DNA of 64,000 bases from Cryptomeria japonica. Lineage: Eukaryota; Streptophyta; Pinopsida; Cupressales; Cupressaceae. This document shows, piece by piece, positions 25,985 through 36,908 of the stretch (position 1 is its first letter; every line of letters starts with the position of its first letter). The stretch is taken from positions 102,448,239-102,512,238 of the forward strand of contig NC_081413.1 in assembly GCF_030272615.1 (NCBI RefSeq). Reading direction: 5' to 3'. Position numbers and translations under genes: made by a program. Under the pieces are notes generated by a model. It was given only the letters and a program-made list of their open reading frames with translations. It made no database searches and had not been told where the DNA came from.

Positions 25985-26114
25985 AGTTATATTTTGATGG
26001 TTCCTACACACAACATGGATTGGGGGTAGGTATCTTTTTTATCACCCCTCAAGGTGATTGCATCCCGAAGTCCTACAAGATATCCTTTGCATGCACAAAC
26101 AACATAGCAAAGTA
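25985..26114 (+). pseudogene. E1 second RNase H (truncated)
   Basis: The translation begins YFDGSYTQHGLGVG and runs to NNIAKY, the first strands of the additional RNase H found in Tat-lineage Ty3 elements. It ends abruptly before the conserved E-A-L segment, at the border with the E2 LTR. Confidence 0.75.
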
Positions 26115-26116
26115 TG

Positions 26117-27420
26117 TGTTAGATTTGTGTGAATGTTATCATTGATGTCGAACTCGGTGATCTGATTGGACCAGATGTAGCATATTGAGCAGAGTAGTGA
26201 TATTGAACAGATAATGTATGCAATAATCAAAGCAATGACATTGAGAAGACATTGAGCAGCTAAAGCATGCATGATTCACTGGAATTATTTCCAGAAGATC
26301 CTCCTCTCTAAATCTTGTGTTTTTCTTATCATGGTTTGTATCTAGTTCCAGTATTAGTTGTGTATGTTGTATTGTTATCCAAATGATCATATTGCATTAT
26401 GATTTATGGTTCTATGTTCTAGAATCTATGACATATGTATCTTGAAGATAAAGAGTTGTGTGCTTGGAATTTTTGCTTATGGGATAATATCTATGGGTCT
26501 AGTAGACCCTTTTTTTATTTCGGTAATTGAGGTGCATGTTTCGGTAAATGAAGGATGTGAAGGAAGCGTGTATAAAATCAGTGAAGACTGACTTGGTTAC
26601 CCTATTTTTTGGTTGAGGCATGTTTTGGATAACATGTTGATCCGAGCAAAGTATTATTATGTAAATCATTGTGTTTGAACGATATATTATATTGGATTAT
26701 GTGCTTACTGGTATATATAGATATATATAGAAGATATGTATGTGTGCGGTATTTAGTGGAATGTGTGTGTATGTTGGATAACAAAGTATGTAGTGTGAGA
26801 GTATGAGAGAAGTATTTAGTGTGAGCAGTGAAATATGATGTGTGAGTGAATATGTAGAAGTGTCAGAGTGCAGACAGTGTTGCAGTAATGCTTTACTAGA
26901 TGTACTGTAGGTAGTTGGATTAGTAGAGTGTAGACAGTGTTGCGGTAATCCCTTACCAAATTTGCTGCAGGTAGTTGAGGACAGTCTAGAAAGATCCTTT
27001 ATTAGATCTGTTGGGAATTTATTTGAGTTGATATTTGAGCTTATCTTGGAACTGACCTCATGCATTAGGAGATGCAATTTTCCTCAACTCATTTATTTCT
27101 ATTGATGTAAGCATTTTGGAAGTGAGCCGCTTTGTAATCTAGCAGTGAGCCATTCTGGAATGAGTCACCCTGTTTTGTAAAGACCATATAACTAGTTATA
27201 TTATATTGAGAGTTAACCCTCTCCTTGGTTTTTCCTAATTAGGATTTCCAAGTATAAAAATTCGGTGTTCATTTTGTGGTCATGTTGTTTGCTTATTATG
27301 CATTTGCTTATTCATATTGGTGAGATTAATTGTTAAGGTTAATTTAGCAGTAATTTTTTTAGAAGTGTGGGAATACTGATTCACCCCCCCTCTTAGTATT
27401 ATGGTCCATTCAACCATTCA
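26117..27420 (+). repeat. E2 5' LTR
   Basis: It starts TGTTAGATTTG at the break in E1 and ends ...accattca six bases before the primer-binding site. Contents: a 60-bp tandem duplication (units from 26865 and 26925), a TATA-like tataaaa at about 27254, and a ATTCACCCCCCCTCTTAGT tract at about 27380 shared with the other copia-type LTRs in the window. Confidence 0.7.
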
Positions 27421-27425
27421 ATAAT

Positions 27426-27437
27426 TGGTATCAGAGC
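27426..27437 (+). other. E2 primer-binding site
   Basis: TGGTATCAGAGC, the usual primer-binding site for initiator tRNA-Met in plant copia elements (and some chromoviruses). It is perfect here. Confidence 0.85.
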
Positions 27438-27492
27438 TTGGTCCCTTGTCAGCTATCTTATCTGCTTGAGGGGGATCTTTGTTGGCTAAATA

Positions 27493-28444
27493 ATGGCACC
27501 AATGAGTATGACCAAAGAATATCATCTAGATGAGGAATTGAAGACTGCTCTTGAAGATATAGAAAGTGTGGAATTAGAGAATGAAGAGTTGAAATAGAAT
27601 GTGAAGGTTGCGAATGAATGTGTGCAAAAGCTGAGAGAACAGATCTGAAAGTTCAAATTGAGACATAAGGAAGTTAACAATTAGTTGAAGTAGGCGAATG
27701 AAACCATTAAAGATTTAATGTTGAAGATTGAGGAGAAGAATAAGATAGAAGAAACCTTGAAAGATTCAATTAAGCTCAAGACTGAAGAATGTGAGAGGCT
27801 GGAACAAAAAGTGAAGAAGCTGATGGTAGAAAGTAAAGTTCTTGAAAGTAGCAAACTGTTGGAAGATCTAATTAACATTCAAAAAGCTCATTTAGATAAG
27901 ACCGGACTAGGATTTTAGACCAGTGAATGTTAAAATCAGAATGATAAAGACAAAGGCATGGAGGTTAAGGTAAAAGAAAAGAAGAAACTTGAAGATGCAA
28001 GAAAAATCTGGAATCAAAGATATACTGCAAGGATATTACCGGTTGCCAACCGAATGCACAAAGGTACCCATCATTTAATGGATGTTGTTTTAAATGCAAT
28101 AAATTTGGTCATAAGGCTACAGTTTGTAGAAGCATTCAATGTTACAATTGCAAGAAGTTTGGTCGCAAAGCAAATTATTGTATGAATCATGCTGTGAGTT
28201 CAAATCATAATCCGGTTGGAATGAATAAGATGAATGGTAACTTTCATGAATATTGTCATCTATGCAATGGTTATGGTCATAAAGCTAATTATTGTAGATC
28301 TAGAATACATTCAGTAATTTTAGTCCACTAGAGGAACATCAGTTGTTACAAGTGCAATACATCTGGACATTATGCTAATCAGTGTGGAAATGAACTTGGT
28401 ATGGAGAAATCTACGGAGAAGATTGTGTTGAAGACTAGTAAATA
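27493..28444 (+). pseudogene. E2 gag: coiled coil plus four CCHC knuckles
   Basis: The ATG at 27493 opens a Lys/Glu-rich coiled-coil frame (about 27530-27890) that ends in LDKTGLGF, the standard C-terminal gag signature of several plant copia lineages. It is broken by in-frame TAG/TGA/TAA stops and by a shift near 28060. Between about 28090 and 28390 are four zinc knuckles: C..C...GHK...C, C..C...GRK...C, C..C...GHK...C and C..C...GHY...C. Four knuckles is more than the one or two usual in copia gag. Confidence 0.7.
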
Positions 28445-28823
28445 AAAGGAAAAAGGAATCATGGTATAGAGAAAGAAGGAGGTGAACAATGGAAGCAAGT
28501 TTGATATAACGAAATATGGTGCAAACACCTCTTCCTCCAGTAACTGAGCTTATTGCTTCATCTCAGGGGGAGTTTTCAAGGCAAATCATTCAGACCCCCT
28601 CTCTTCAAAGCAGTTCATGCTATTGGTCCAACATGACTATGTTTGAGATGCAATTAGGTAATTCAATGTTTATGACAAGACACTTTTTGGTAGCAAAACC
28701 CTAAGAGAAGTTGGTAAGATAAATTTGGAATATTGAGATCATTTTCTTCATTATGTGAAAATAATTATTTGAATAATGAGTGTGTAGTGAACAACGAAGA
28801 GCAGAAAAGTAGAGCAAGTAATC

Positions 28824-29461
28824 ATGGAATCAAAGATGATCATCGAAGAATCAAGCAATGGAAGTTTTCAAATTTTGGAAAAGGTACGACTAGATGAATT
28901 TGTTACTGAAAAGATCAGGAAAATGGAGAGTATCTTAAGTGAAGCATATTTGTAGAAGGTTAAGGAGTTAGGACACAAAGGAATGGATTTATGGAGTAAA
29001 TTTATGTGGTTTGACAATGAGGATGTGATCATATCAATTATAAGTCGTGTGCAGAATGACTGTATCATGTTGATAAACCCTATCTAATCACGAATGACAT
29101 CATTTCAACTATTAATAGTCTATGTAAAAAAGGGAGTGTACTGGTTAAGAATACTATAAAGAATACGAAAGTTGAAACCCTAACTGGTGTGACAGAAGAT
29201 CAAAGAGCGTTGTTGATCAACAAAATCATTAATCCCATGGTGAGGTATGCTGCCTATGGTATACCTTACAAGAACTATTTTATAAATAGTGAAGGTTCTA
29301 CCTTAGCTATTGTTGTGTATGTTGTGCACATGATTGCTATGGAAGATGAAATATTCACTTTGCGTGAATTGTTAAAGAATTAGTTGTTAGAGAATATCAG
29401 AATGACAAAAGATCAAGGTTACAATCAATTGATGATCTCATTCAAATCTAATGTACAAATT
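28824..29461 (+). pseudogene. E2 ORF2, N-terminal part of a conserved unknown protein
   Basis: Starts at an ATG (MESKMIIEESS). Comparable segments to E8 ORF2 are KFMWFDNEDVIISIISRV, then (after a one-base shift near 29090) PYLITNDIISTINSL, KVETLTG, and AYGIPYKNYFINSEGSTLA. The E8 counterparts are the KFEDEIVRYVLRKV, PYKITKEAIRAIISL, RVNKITG and VICYKVTQSNRLNSLSS segments in the same order and spacing. Function unknown. A resemblance to Pfam's 'putative plant transposon protein' families is possible but not tested. Truncated at the E3 junction. Confidence 0.6.
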
Positions 29462-31145
29462 ACTATCTGAAACACCTTTTCTAAATTCTTGTTGTTGTAG
29501 GTATGAATCCAATCTTTCATACCAAGCTCTAGGAGCTTGTTTCAACCCCTACAGAGCTTCTTAAGTCTACATACGAAATTCTAATCTTTTGCCTATACCC
29601 AACCTTCTAGTTTATCAATATATACTTCCTCTTCAAGTTCATCATTTAGAAATATAGATTTGACATCCATTTGATACACTTTGAAGTTCTTGTATACTGA
29701 GAATGCAAGGAACATTTAAATTGCTTCCAAATATGCCACAAGTGCAAATGTTTCTTCAAAGTCTATGCCTTCAACATGTGCATAACCCTTTGACACAAGT
29801 CTAGCCTTGTTTCCAACAACATTAAATTCTTCATTTAATTTCTTCTGAATATCCATTTGTTCCAATTACATTCTTTTCCTTAGGTCTAGGGACCAGCTCC
29901 CATATTTCATTCCTCTCAATCCGATTGAGTTATTCTTGCATATCATCAACCCAATTTTCATCTTGAATTGCTTATATGAAGTTCCTAGGTTCAACAAAGG
30001 AAATTAAAGAAAATATTTCAGGTTGAGTATTATTTTTAGATTGATCTTCTTGTGTCCTCATTGTAGTCTTTCTTCTTGTCTGCACATCTACATTTTTACC
30101 ACCAATAATTTGCTCTTCTGGATGGTCTCTTTGTACAATTCTTGAAGGTGCCTTTATGTCTTTCCTTTCTCATTCCATAACTATTGGCTCAGTATGATTT
30201 GGTTCAGGTTCATCTAAATCATCTTCAACTATTGAAGAAAAAAGTGAATCCTCATCAAACTTGACATGTATTCTATCCACAATTTTACGTAGCCTCATAT
30301 TATAACATTTATAAGCCTTGCTTCTTGAGCAATATCCAACAAACTATCCTTCATTTGATCTAGCATCAAATTTGCTAAGATTTTCATTATCAAGATTTAT
30401 GTAACATTTACTTCCAAACACCCTAAAATGATTAATTGAAGTTGTCCTTCCTATCCATAGCCCATAAGGAGTTTTGGAGCTATTTGGTCTCAATTGCACT
30501 CTGTTTAGAATGCAAACTGCTATATGAACATCATCCTTTCACAATCTATCAGTTAATTTTAACTCATTTAGCAAGGTTCTTAACATTTCTTGCACTATCC
30601 TATTTTTCCTTTCAACCACACCATTTTGTTGTGGTGTTCTAGATAGTTGTAGAAAGTTATCTTTTTATACCATGTTTTTCACAATAATCTTCAAATTCAT
30701 CTGATGTGAATTCTCCACCTCTGTCAAACCTTAAACATTTCAATTGTAGTTTCATCTCATTTTCAATCATGGGCCTAAAGGTTCTAAATTTCTCAAATGA
30801 TTCTATTTTTTCTTTAAATAAGCACACCCAAGTCATTCTGGTGAAGTCATTTATGAACAACATGAAATATCTTTCCCCATTCCAACCTTTTGTTCTCATG
30901 GGTCCACATAAATTAATGTGTATAAACTCAAGTGGTATTGTAGTTGAATTTTCTTTAGTATTAAAGCTCACTTTTGTTTGTTTGCCAATTTGACAATGTT
31001 TACATACTGTGTTTGATGGATTTGTGATAGCAAGCATACCTCTTACAATCTTCTTTGAACTTATTTTGACAAGACTGTCAAAATTCATATGTCCCAACCT
31101 TTTATGCCATAGCCAGCTCTCATCCTTTTGACTCATGAGACTTTT
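29462..31145 (-). pseudogene. E3: Ty1/copia pol (pre-integrase, integrase, RT start)
   Basis: Read on the minus strand, the left-most coding is at 31145: the pre-integrase zinc finger WLWHKRLGH...CKHCQIGKQ, the integrase core with FINDFTRMTWV and RFDRGGEF, then QQNGVVE in another frame near 30620. A linker follows, and RT up to YQMDVKSIFLNDELEEEVYI (about 29640). The first catalytic Asp of integrase is Asn (INLCGP; codon at 30912-30914). RT ends at 29462, mid-domain. Several shifts and stops lie after 30657. The upstream part of this pol is on the other side of E4 (48463-48812). Confidence 0.85.
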
Positions 31146-32582
31146 TGGTGCAGGAGCACCCAGTTTTGGTTGCATTTTTAAAGTTTTCAACAATCTTGGT
31201 GGGATTAGGTTTAAGTGTGTGTTTTCTCAATTTGAAATGGCATCTCATAATTGCATTGGGATAACCTATTCTGATGAGTTAGCATTGGCTTGGAGCGGAG
31301 CCATTGGGTATCGGCCGGTTCAAGTTACCTCGATGACCCGATGAGTTAGCATTGGCTTGGAGTAGAGCCATTGGGTATCAGTGAAAGTGGTTTTCAAGCT
31401 ACCCCGAAGACCCAATGAGAAAACATAGGTGTAGAGTATTGTTATCGGCTATCGGGGAGAATGGTTTCTTGTTATCCTGTGGACCTGATAGGAAAGTGCT
31501 AGTCGAGGAGAGAGTTATCGAGTATTGGGAGGAGTATTTTCTTATTACCCCGATGACCTGATAACTAGGTGTAAGCGGAGGAGGTTGACTTTGGAGACAT
31601 CGACCATGAGGAAAGTGTGAATTGGAAGTGTGAAGACGTTGGTCATCGGTAGCCATTTTGATGTTATGCCGAAGACCCGACAGGAAGTGTGGAGCGCAGA
31701 AAGTTGACATCGGCTATCGGATGAAGGGATTTCTTGCTGTCTCGACGCCCAAAGAGAAAAGTGCGAACTTTGCAATGGGCATCGAAAGCCAGGTTCTGAG
31801 GCTACGCCGATGACCATTTTGAAACAATTTTTCAGCTTGTAACCGTCTGTGTTTCACGACGGATGGAATGTTTAAAAGACCCAATGGGAATTTGTAAAAA
31901 GGTTGGATGTTGGATGGTTGAATACTACAGGAAATACATACAATCTATTTTCTGGTTTTCTTTCATTGTGTGTTGTACTGTCTTGTTTTGTTAAGTTTTT
32001 CATTACAATTTTGTAATTTAGGTTTCCTTTTTGTTGTTCGTTTCAGTGTTTTGAATTCACAGTGTAAATATGGCTCTGTCTTGAACCTACACCGTGGGAT
32101 CCACGTGACCATTGGAGTTCTTCAGGAAGAGCCAAAAATGTACAGTAAGAGTAGAGAAGTAGTAGGGGAAACCAGAAAATGGCAATCACCATTTCTGCAA
32201 ACTGGCCCTAGGCGAGCTTGGTGATAGTCCGGCTAGGTGTCAGTAGTGTGAAGGAGATAACTTGCAGGGGAGTAATCTATTGAGAACTAGAAGGAGATCT
32301 AGAAGGCTATAAGCCTTGGAACTTAGTCATTTTGTAACCGAAAGAAGAGAGTTTGCCAAACCAAACATGAAGGGTAGTTTTGCAAAGAGAGAGAGCAAGT
32401 GTTGGCTGTCCCGCACGCCTGCAAGGATATAGTGAGCAAGCTTACCTTGTGAGCTTGAGGAAGGTGAAACAAGCAAACTATTGGTAGGGGAGTACTTAGG
32501 AGAAGACAATGGGCCTTAATAGAGAATAGGATTACACCATCAAAGAACTCCAGTTGGTGGTAAATTAGGACTCTCCCTATCA
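31146..32582 (+). repeat. E4 5' LTR
   Basis: 1437 bp, starting TGGTGCAGGAGC and ending ...ctccctatca. Matches 47058-48462 along its length. It has a 67-bp tandem duplication (from 31273 and 31340) that is single in the 3' LTR, while the 3' LTR keeps about 35 bp lost here near 31605. The U3 part (about 31270-31820) is made of degenerate 65-76-bp repeats. Confidence 0.93.
31273..31820 (+). repeat. Degenerate repeat array in E4 U3
   Basis: Units start with a (t/c)atcgg-like motif at about 31310, 31377, 31450, 31523, 31599, 31644, 31715 and 31780 and carry a later ...ccgatgaccc(g/a)a... motif. Spacing is 65-76 bp except one shortened unit. The same array is present in the 3' LTR. Confidence 0.7.
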
Positions 32583-32585
32583 AAG

Positions 32586-32597
32586 TGGTATCAGAGC
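32586..32597 (+). other. E4 primer-binding site
   Basis: TGGTATCAGAGC, three bases after the 5' LTR, complementary to the 3' end of initiator tRNA-Met. Confidence 0.9.
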
Positions 32598-32625
32598 AAG
32601 TTAAGACTTGGAAAGAAACTTGTTG

Positions 32626-33520
32626 ATGACAGACACTGAATCTGTAGGAGAAAATAGTCTCAGAATGGTGATCAATGTAGAGTTAGCCAAGAAGGTAGAA
32701 GACCAGGAGGAAGAGAACAGACTCCTGAGAGAAAGATTGCTACAAATGGAGAGCAAACTGGACCTAGTTGAGGATAAAACTGAGAAAGTAGAAATTAAGG
32801 TTAATGAAGGGAAGGGTAAAGAATTAGTGGAAGAGGATAGGATACCTAAACCAGACCATGTTCTATCTGAAGAACCTTTCCTTAAAGCAATTAAAGCCTT
32901 AGGGGGAAAATCCTTGGAAGGAGTGCCACATTTTTATGGGAAAATGGAGCCTGAAGTAGTTATGGAATGGATTGAAGGATTGGAGAATCACTTTGAGTGT
33001 GATGAAATTAGTGAATCCCAAAAGGTGAAGGTAGCCAAGTCTAGATTGAGAGGAGCAACCTTGACTTGGTGGAAGTTTATCCAAGAAGAAAGGCAAAAAG
33101 AGGGTCAGAACCAAATAGCTAATTGGAAAGGAATGGTAGCCAAGGTGAGGGAAGCCTATATCACTGAAGATTATGAGATCCAACTGCACAAAAGGAGACA
33201 AAACTTGAGACAAAGAGACTTGGATGTGAGCAGCCTTGGATGTGAGCAGCTACACTGAGGAATTTCAAAAGTTGTGTCTAAGATCCAAGGTGGTAGATGA
33301 TGAGAGCATCAAGGTAGCCAAATACTTGAATGGCTTGAGATGGAATATTCAAGAGGAGTTAAGTTTTTTATATCCTAACATCGTGCATAAGTGTTTTCAA
33401 TTGGAACTAAAGGTGGAGGAAAAGAGCAAGAAGAAACAAGAACAAAGCAATAGAGGTAGAGGTAGAGGAAGAGATGGTAGAGGTCATAGAGGTAGCTATG
33501 GTGGTAGAGGTGTAGACTAA
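32626..33520 (+). pseudogene. E4 gag, broken by a 16-bp duplication
   Basis: The ATG at 32626 is the first in the open frame after the primer-binding site. N-terminal coiled coil (ELAKKVEDQEEENRLLRERL), then the gag core: PHFYGKMEPEVVMEWI, VAKSRLRGATLTWWK, and WKGMVAKVREAYI. At 33219-33234 the 16-mer cttggatgtgagcagc is repeated at 33235-33250, which shifts the frame by one. Downstream continues YTEEFQKLCLRSK... and an Arg/Gly-rich (RGG-like) stretch to a TAA at 33518-33520. Confidence 0.88.
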
Positions 33521-34450
33521 AGATCCCAAGAGGAATCCAAGTTGGTAGAGAAAAGTGGGGATTCTAATAGAAAGAGAAGCTATAGAGGAAGGGGATCTAG
33601 CAACTCTACTAGAGGAAGGTCTAGTGGATTAGGAAGAGGGTCCTATTTTGCCACAATGAAGTGCTACAATTGCTATCAGCTTGGACACCTAGCTTATAGA
33701 TGTCTTGAGAAGTCTTCTTCATCCCAAGGAGGTGAAAGGAGAGTAAATTATATTCAAGAAGATACAGAAAATGTGAAGGCATCAGAAGTGAGTTTAGATT
33801 TTGAGAGTGGAGAGAATCTCATGATGAGAAGAGTCTTGATCAAAGAAATGGTTAAGGAGGAACCTAGCCAAAGAAGATCCTTGTTTAGGATAAAATGCAA
33901 GATTATGGGTAAAGTGTGTAAAGTGGTGGTAGATTCAAGTTCCACTGATAATATTGTGTCAGAAGAAGCAATAAGTAAACTTAACCCGCACAGAATTTCA
34001 CATAGTGATCCTTATAGGGTTACTTGGCTCAATAAGGAGCAACATGTCCTAGTGAATTAACAAACTTGGGTGGAGTTTACTATAGGAAGTTGCAAAGACA
34101 AGATTTTGTGTGATATCCTACCAATGGATGCATGCACCTACTCTTAGGTAGACCCTGGCAATTTGACAGGAAAGTAGTACACCATGGAGAAAAGAATTCT
34201 TATACTTTCCAAAAAGATGGAGTTACTTACAAAATTCAGTTCTTAAGAGATGAAGAAGGAATCAGACCTAAGGGTTCCAATGTGCTGCTAGTTGGTGAGG
34301 AGTTCATTAACACCCTCAAGGAAGGAGAAGGAGTGGGGTTTGCACTTGTAGTGAAACCTAAAGAAGAAAGCAAAGAAAAGAAAGTATGCATTACCAATGA
34401 AGTACAACAGATACTAAACTAGTTCAAGGAGATCATTAGTGATGGAACAC
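33521..34450 (+). pseudogene. E4 nucleocapsid knuckle and protease
   Basis: Same frame as the end of gag. After an Arg/Gly-rich stretch comes one CCHC knuckle, CYNCYQLGHLAYRC (33662-33703). The protease active site reads VVVDSSSTDNIV (GAT at 33932): the Gly of D-S-G is Ser, a single G-to-A change. A one-base loss near 34128 shifts the frame before the second conserved segment HLLLGRPWQFD (34132 on). Protease function is lost. Confidence 0.85.
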
Positions 34451-34458
34451 ATGCAACG

Positions 34459-35526
34459 TTGCCTCCTCAATGTGCCATCAGTCACCAAATTGACTTCATA
34501 CCTGAAACTTCTTTGCCTAATAAGGCAGCCTATAAGATGACACCAGAGCAAAATCAGGAGGTAGCTAAACAAATACAAGAGCTTTTGGACAATGGCCTGA
34601 TAAGAAAAAGCATCAGCCCATGTGCAGTGCCCACTGTGTTGGCACCAAAGAAGGGAGGTACTTGGAGACTGTGCACTGATTCAAGAGCCATCAACCGGAT
34701 TACAATCAGGTATAGATTTCCTATTCCCAGAATTGAAGATTTGATGGATTGGTTAGGGGGTGCCAAGTATTCTACCAAGATAGACCTCAAGAGTGGTTAC
34801 CACCAAATTTGAATCAAGGAGGGAGATGAATGGAAGACAACCTTCAAGTCTACAAAAGGACTTTATGAATGGCTTGTTATGCCATTTGGACTCACCAATG
34901 CCCCTAGCACATTCAAGAGGCTCATGAATGAAGTACTCAAGGACTATATTGGTAAATTTGTTGTTGTTTACCTAGATGATATCTTAATTTTTAGCAAGTT
35001 TAAAGATGAGCATTTTAAGCATATAGAAATTGTATTGGAAAAATGATATGATGAACAACTAACCATCAATTTGGAGAAATTTGAGTTTATGAAACAGGAA
35101 TTAGTGTATCTTGGGTTTGTAATCTCAACTGGTGATTTGAAAATGGACACTTCGAACGTGGAAGCAATAACCAATTGGCCTACTCCTAAAACAACAAGTG
35201 AAGTAAGGAGTTTTCATGGTTTGGCTCAGTTTTACAAGAAGTTCATCAGAGGGATCAGTGAGATATGTGCACCTATGCTGGAGACAATCAAGGGAGGTGT
35301 GAGAACCAAGTTTGTATGGACAAAGGAAGCACAAAAACATTTTTATCTCTTGAAGACAAAGGTGGCTACACAACCAGTACTAATCCTACCAAGCTTTGAC
35401 AAATTTTTCATAATTGAATGTGATGCCAACAACATAGAGGTTGGAGCAATTTTGAGTCAAGACAATAGACTAGTTGCATTTTTCAGTGAGAAACTCAATG
35501 ATGCAAAGAAAAGGTATTCTTCCTAT
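34459..35526 (+). pseudogene. E4 reverse transcriptase and RNase H (5' part)
   Basis: RT motifs in order: [55 protein letters not shown] and YLDD (34969-34980), all intact. An in-frame TGA at 34810-34812 replaces an Arg position (CGA to TGA), and a second TGA is at 35044. RNase H begins FIIECDANNIEVGAILSQ and runs to KKRYSSY, where E5 is inserted at 35526/35527; it resumes at 45291. Confidence 0.92.
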
Positions 35527-36893
35527 TGTAGATAGGAATTTGAAATTCATCAAAGAAAATAGATATTAAACTAGCTCAACCACAAAAACTAGATTGCAAT
35601 GATAAGAAATCCTAATTACAATCAATAAAGGCATGAAGATGAAATACTACAATAAAAAGCAAACCAAAGCCTGTATCTCCTTCATTGTTCCTCCATTGTT
35701 CTTCTTTCACCTTCCAATTTGATGTTGTTCTCACCTACAAAGTGCATTTGCAAGTGGAAAGCAAGTTATTGATGAAATTTGTAGCATAAGGTTACTCAAA
35801 AATGTGATTGATTGATCCATGACTGAAGAAAATCGTCCAATTTATAGACAAATTGGAGAGATGACAAGATTAGCATGAAGAGATTTGAAAGGAAATTTCA
35901 AATCAAGAATGACAAATATGACAAATTATGACAAAATTGACATTTTCTATGCAAGATTGATTGATTGACAAATTATGACAAATTTGACATGCAACGTTGA
36001 TTGATTGACAAATTATGACAAAATTGACAAAATTGAAATGCCATTCCCATGAAATTAGGGGAAATATTAGAAAAATTGAAGAAAATAGGAGAAATAGAAA
36101 ATTAGGAATTAGGAGAAATTAGTAAATTGGAAAATTGAGGAAAAATATGAAATAGAAATTAGGTGAATTAATTAATAGGTTTTCATCCATTAATTAATTC
36201 ATGAAAAAGACCTAGGACTAAATAAATAGATTTATTTAACCCACAAAGAAGAAGAAAAGGATTAAATGATCAAATCATAAAACCCTAAAAATAAGAGGAC
36301 AAGGAATTAGGTCAAGACAACAAGAAATTAATGTCGATTCGATCATGATTTTGATTGACAAAGGACCAATGCTGATAAACGATTGAGATTGGTTGACAAA
36401 TTGACCAGGATTGACAAAGAGATCAAATTGATAGGCGCCAATTGACGAGGAACAATGACTAATTGATCCAAATTGATATGATTGAAAAGGACAAGGATTG
36501 ATGACGAATCGATCACAAAATGACAAGATTGACAAGGACAAAGATCAATGACAAATCGATCGCAAAATGATGAGATTGACAAGGACAAGGATCGATGATG
36601 AATTGATCGCAAAATGACAAGATTGACAAGCTAAAGATGATAAATGAGCATGCACCATGATGTGACAGGATAAAATTGACCAAAATCATGACTAAAGATT
36701 GCTATCGACAAGACCAAATTCGAAAGCGATACAAAATGAGGAATGCAAAAGAAGGACCCGATGCTCGCAAATGATAAAGATCAAGTGTGCAACATAGAAG
36801 AAATGTTAATGCAATGCAAAAACCCTAAAATAAGGCAATGCACAAATGTTAAAGTATGACTCTGCAAGCGTTGACCATTTTTAGATGTCTACA
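35527..36893 (-). repeat. E5 3' LTR
   Basis: 1367 bp, bounded by tgtaga...tctaca. It matches 43924-45290 closely, with scattered differences. On the minus strand a TATA-like TATAAATTGG lies at about 35830-35842. It holds three 47-bp repeats (36480-36620). Confidence 0.95.
36480..36620 (-). repeat. 47-bp tandem repeat x3 in the E5 LTR
   Basis: Units start at 36480, 36527 and 36574 (gattga.aaggacaa) with a partial fourth at 36621. Each holds an aatcgatc(g/a)caaaatga core. The copy in the other LTR is at about 44877-45017. Confidence 0.9.
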
Positions 36894-36908
36894 TTTTGCC
36901 CCTCTTTG
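36894..36908 (-). other. E5 polypurine tract
   Basis: The + strand reads ttttgcccctctttg, so the minus strand is purine-rich (CAAAGAGGGGCAAAA) immediately before the 3' LTR. This fixes the element's orientation. Confidence 0.8.

Larger units (their letters stand above)
18336..26114 (+). mobile_element. E1: decayed Ty3/gypsy element, Tat-like
   Basis: In order: 5' LTR, primer-binding site, gag, aspartic protease, a short Gly-rich segment like a G-patch, reverse transcriptase, RNase H, and a second RNase H. The second RNase H domain at the 3' end of pol is characteristic of the Tat lineage (Tat/Ogre/Retand group). The element is cut off at 26114 inside that domain, where the E2 LTR begins; integrase and 3' LTR are not seen. 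Many in-frame TAG/TAA stops and several frameshifts show it is old and inactive. Confidence 0.8.
26117..29461 (+). mobile_element. E2: LTR element with copia-type gag and ORF2, no pol
   Basis: In order: 5' LTR, initiator-Met primer-binding site, gag with coiled coil and zinc knuckles, and then directly the start of ORF2 (28824), which is homologous to ORF2 of E8. No protease, integrase or RT lies between gag and ORF2. The element stops at 29461 where the oppositely oriented E3 pol begins, so its 3' half is lost. In-frame stops and shifts make it inactive. Confidence 0.65.

Noticed and set aside
36275-36612. Ser/Cys/Leu-rich frames that look like membrane peptides
   Set aside because: They lie in the E5 LTR and are the antisense of the 47-bp repeats; the same frames recur in the other LTR.
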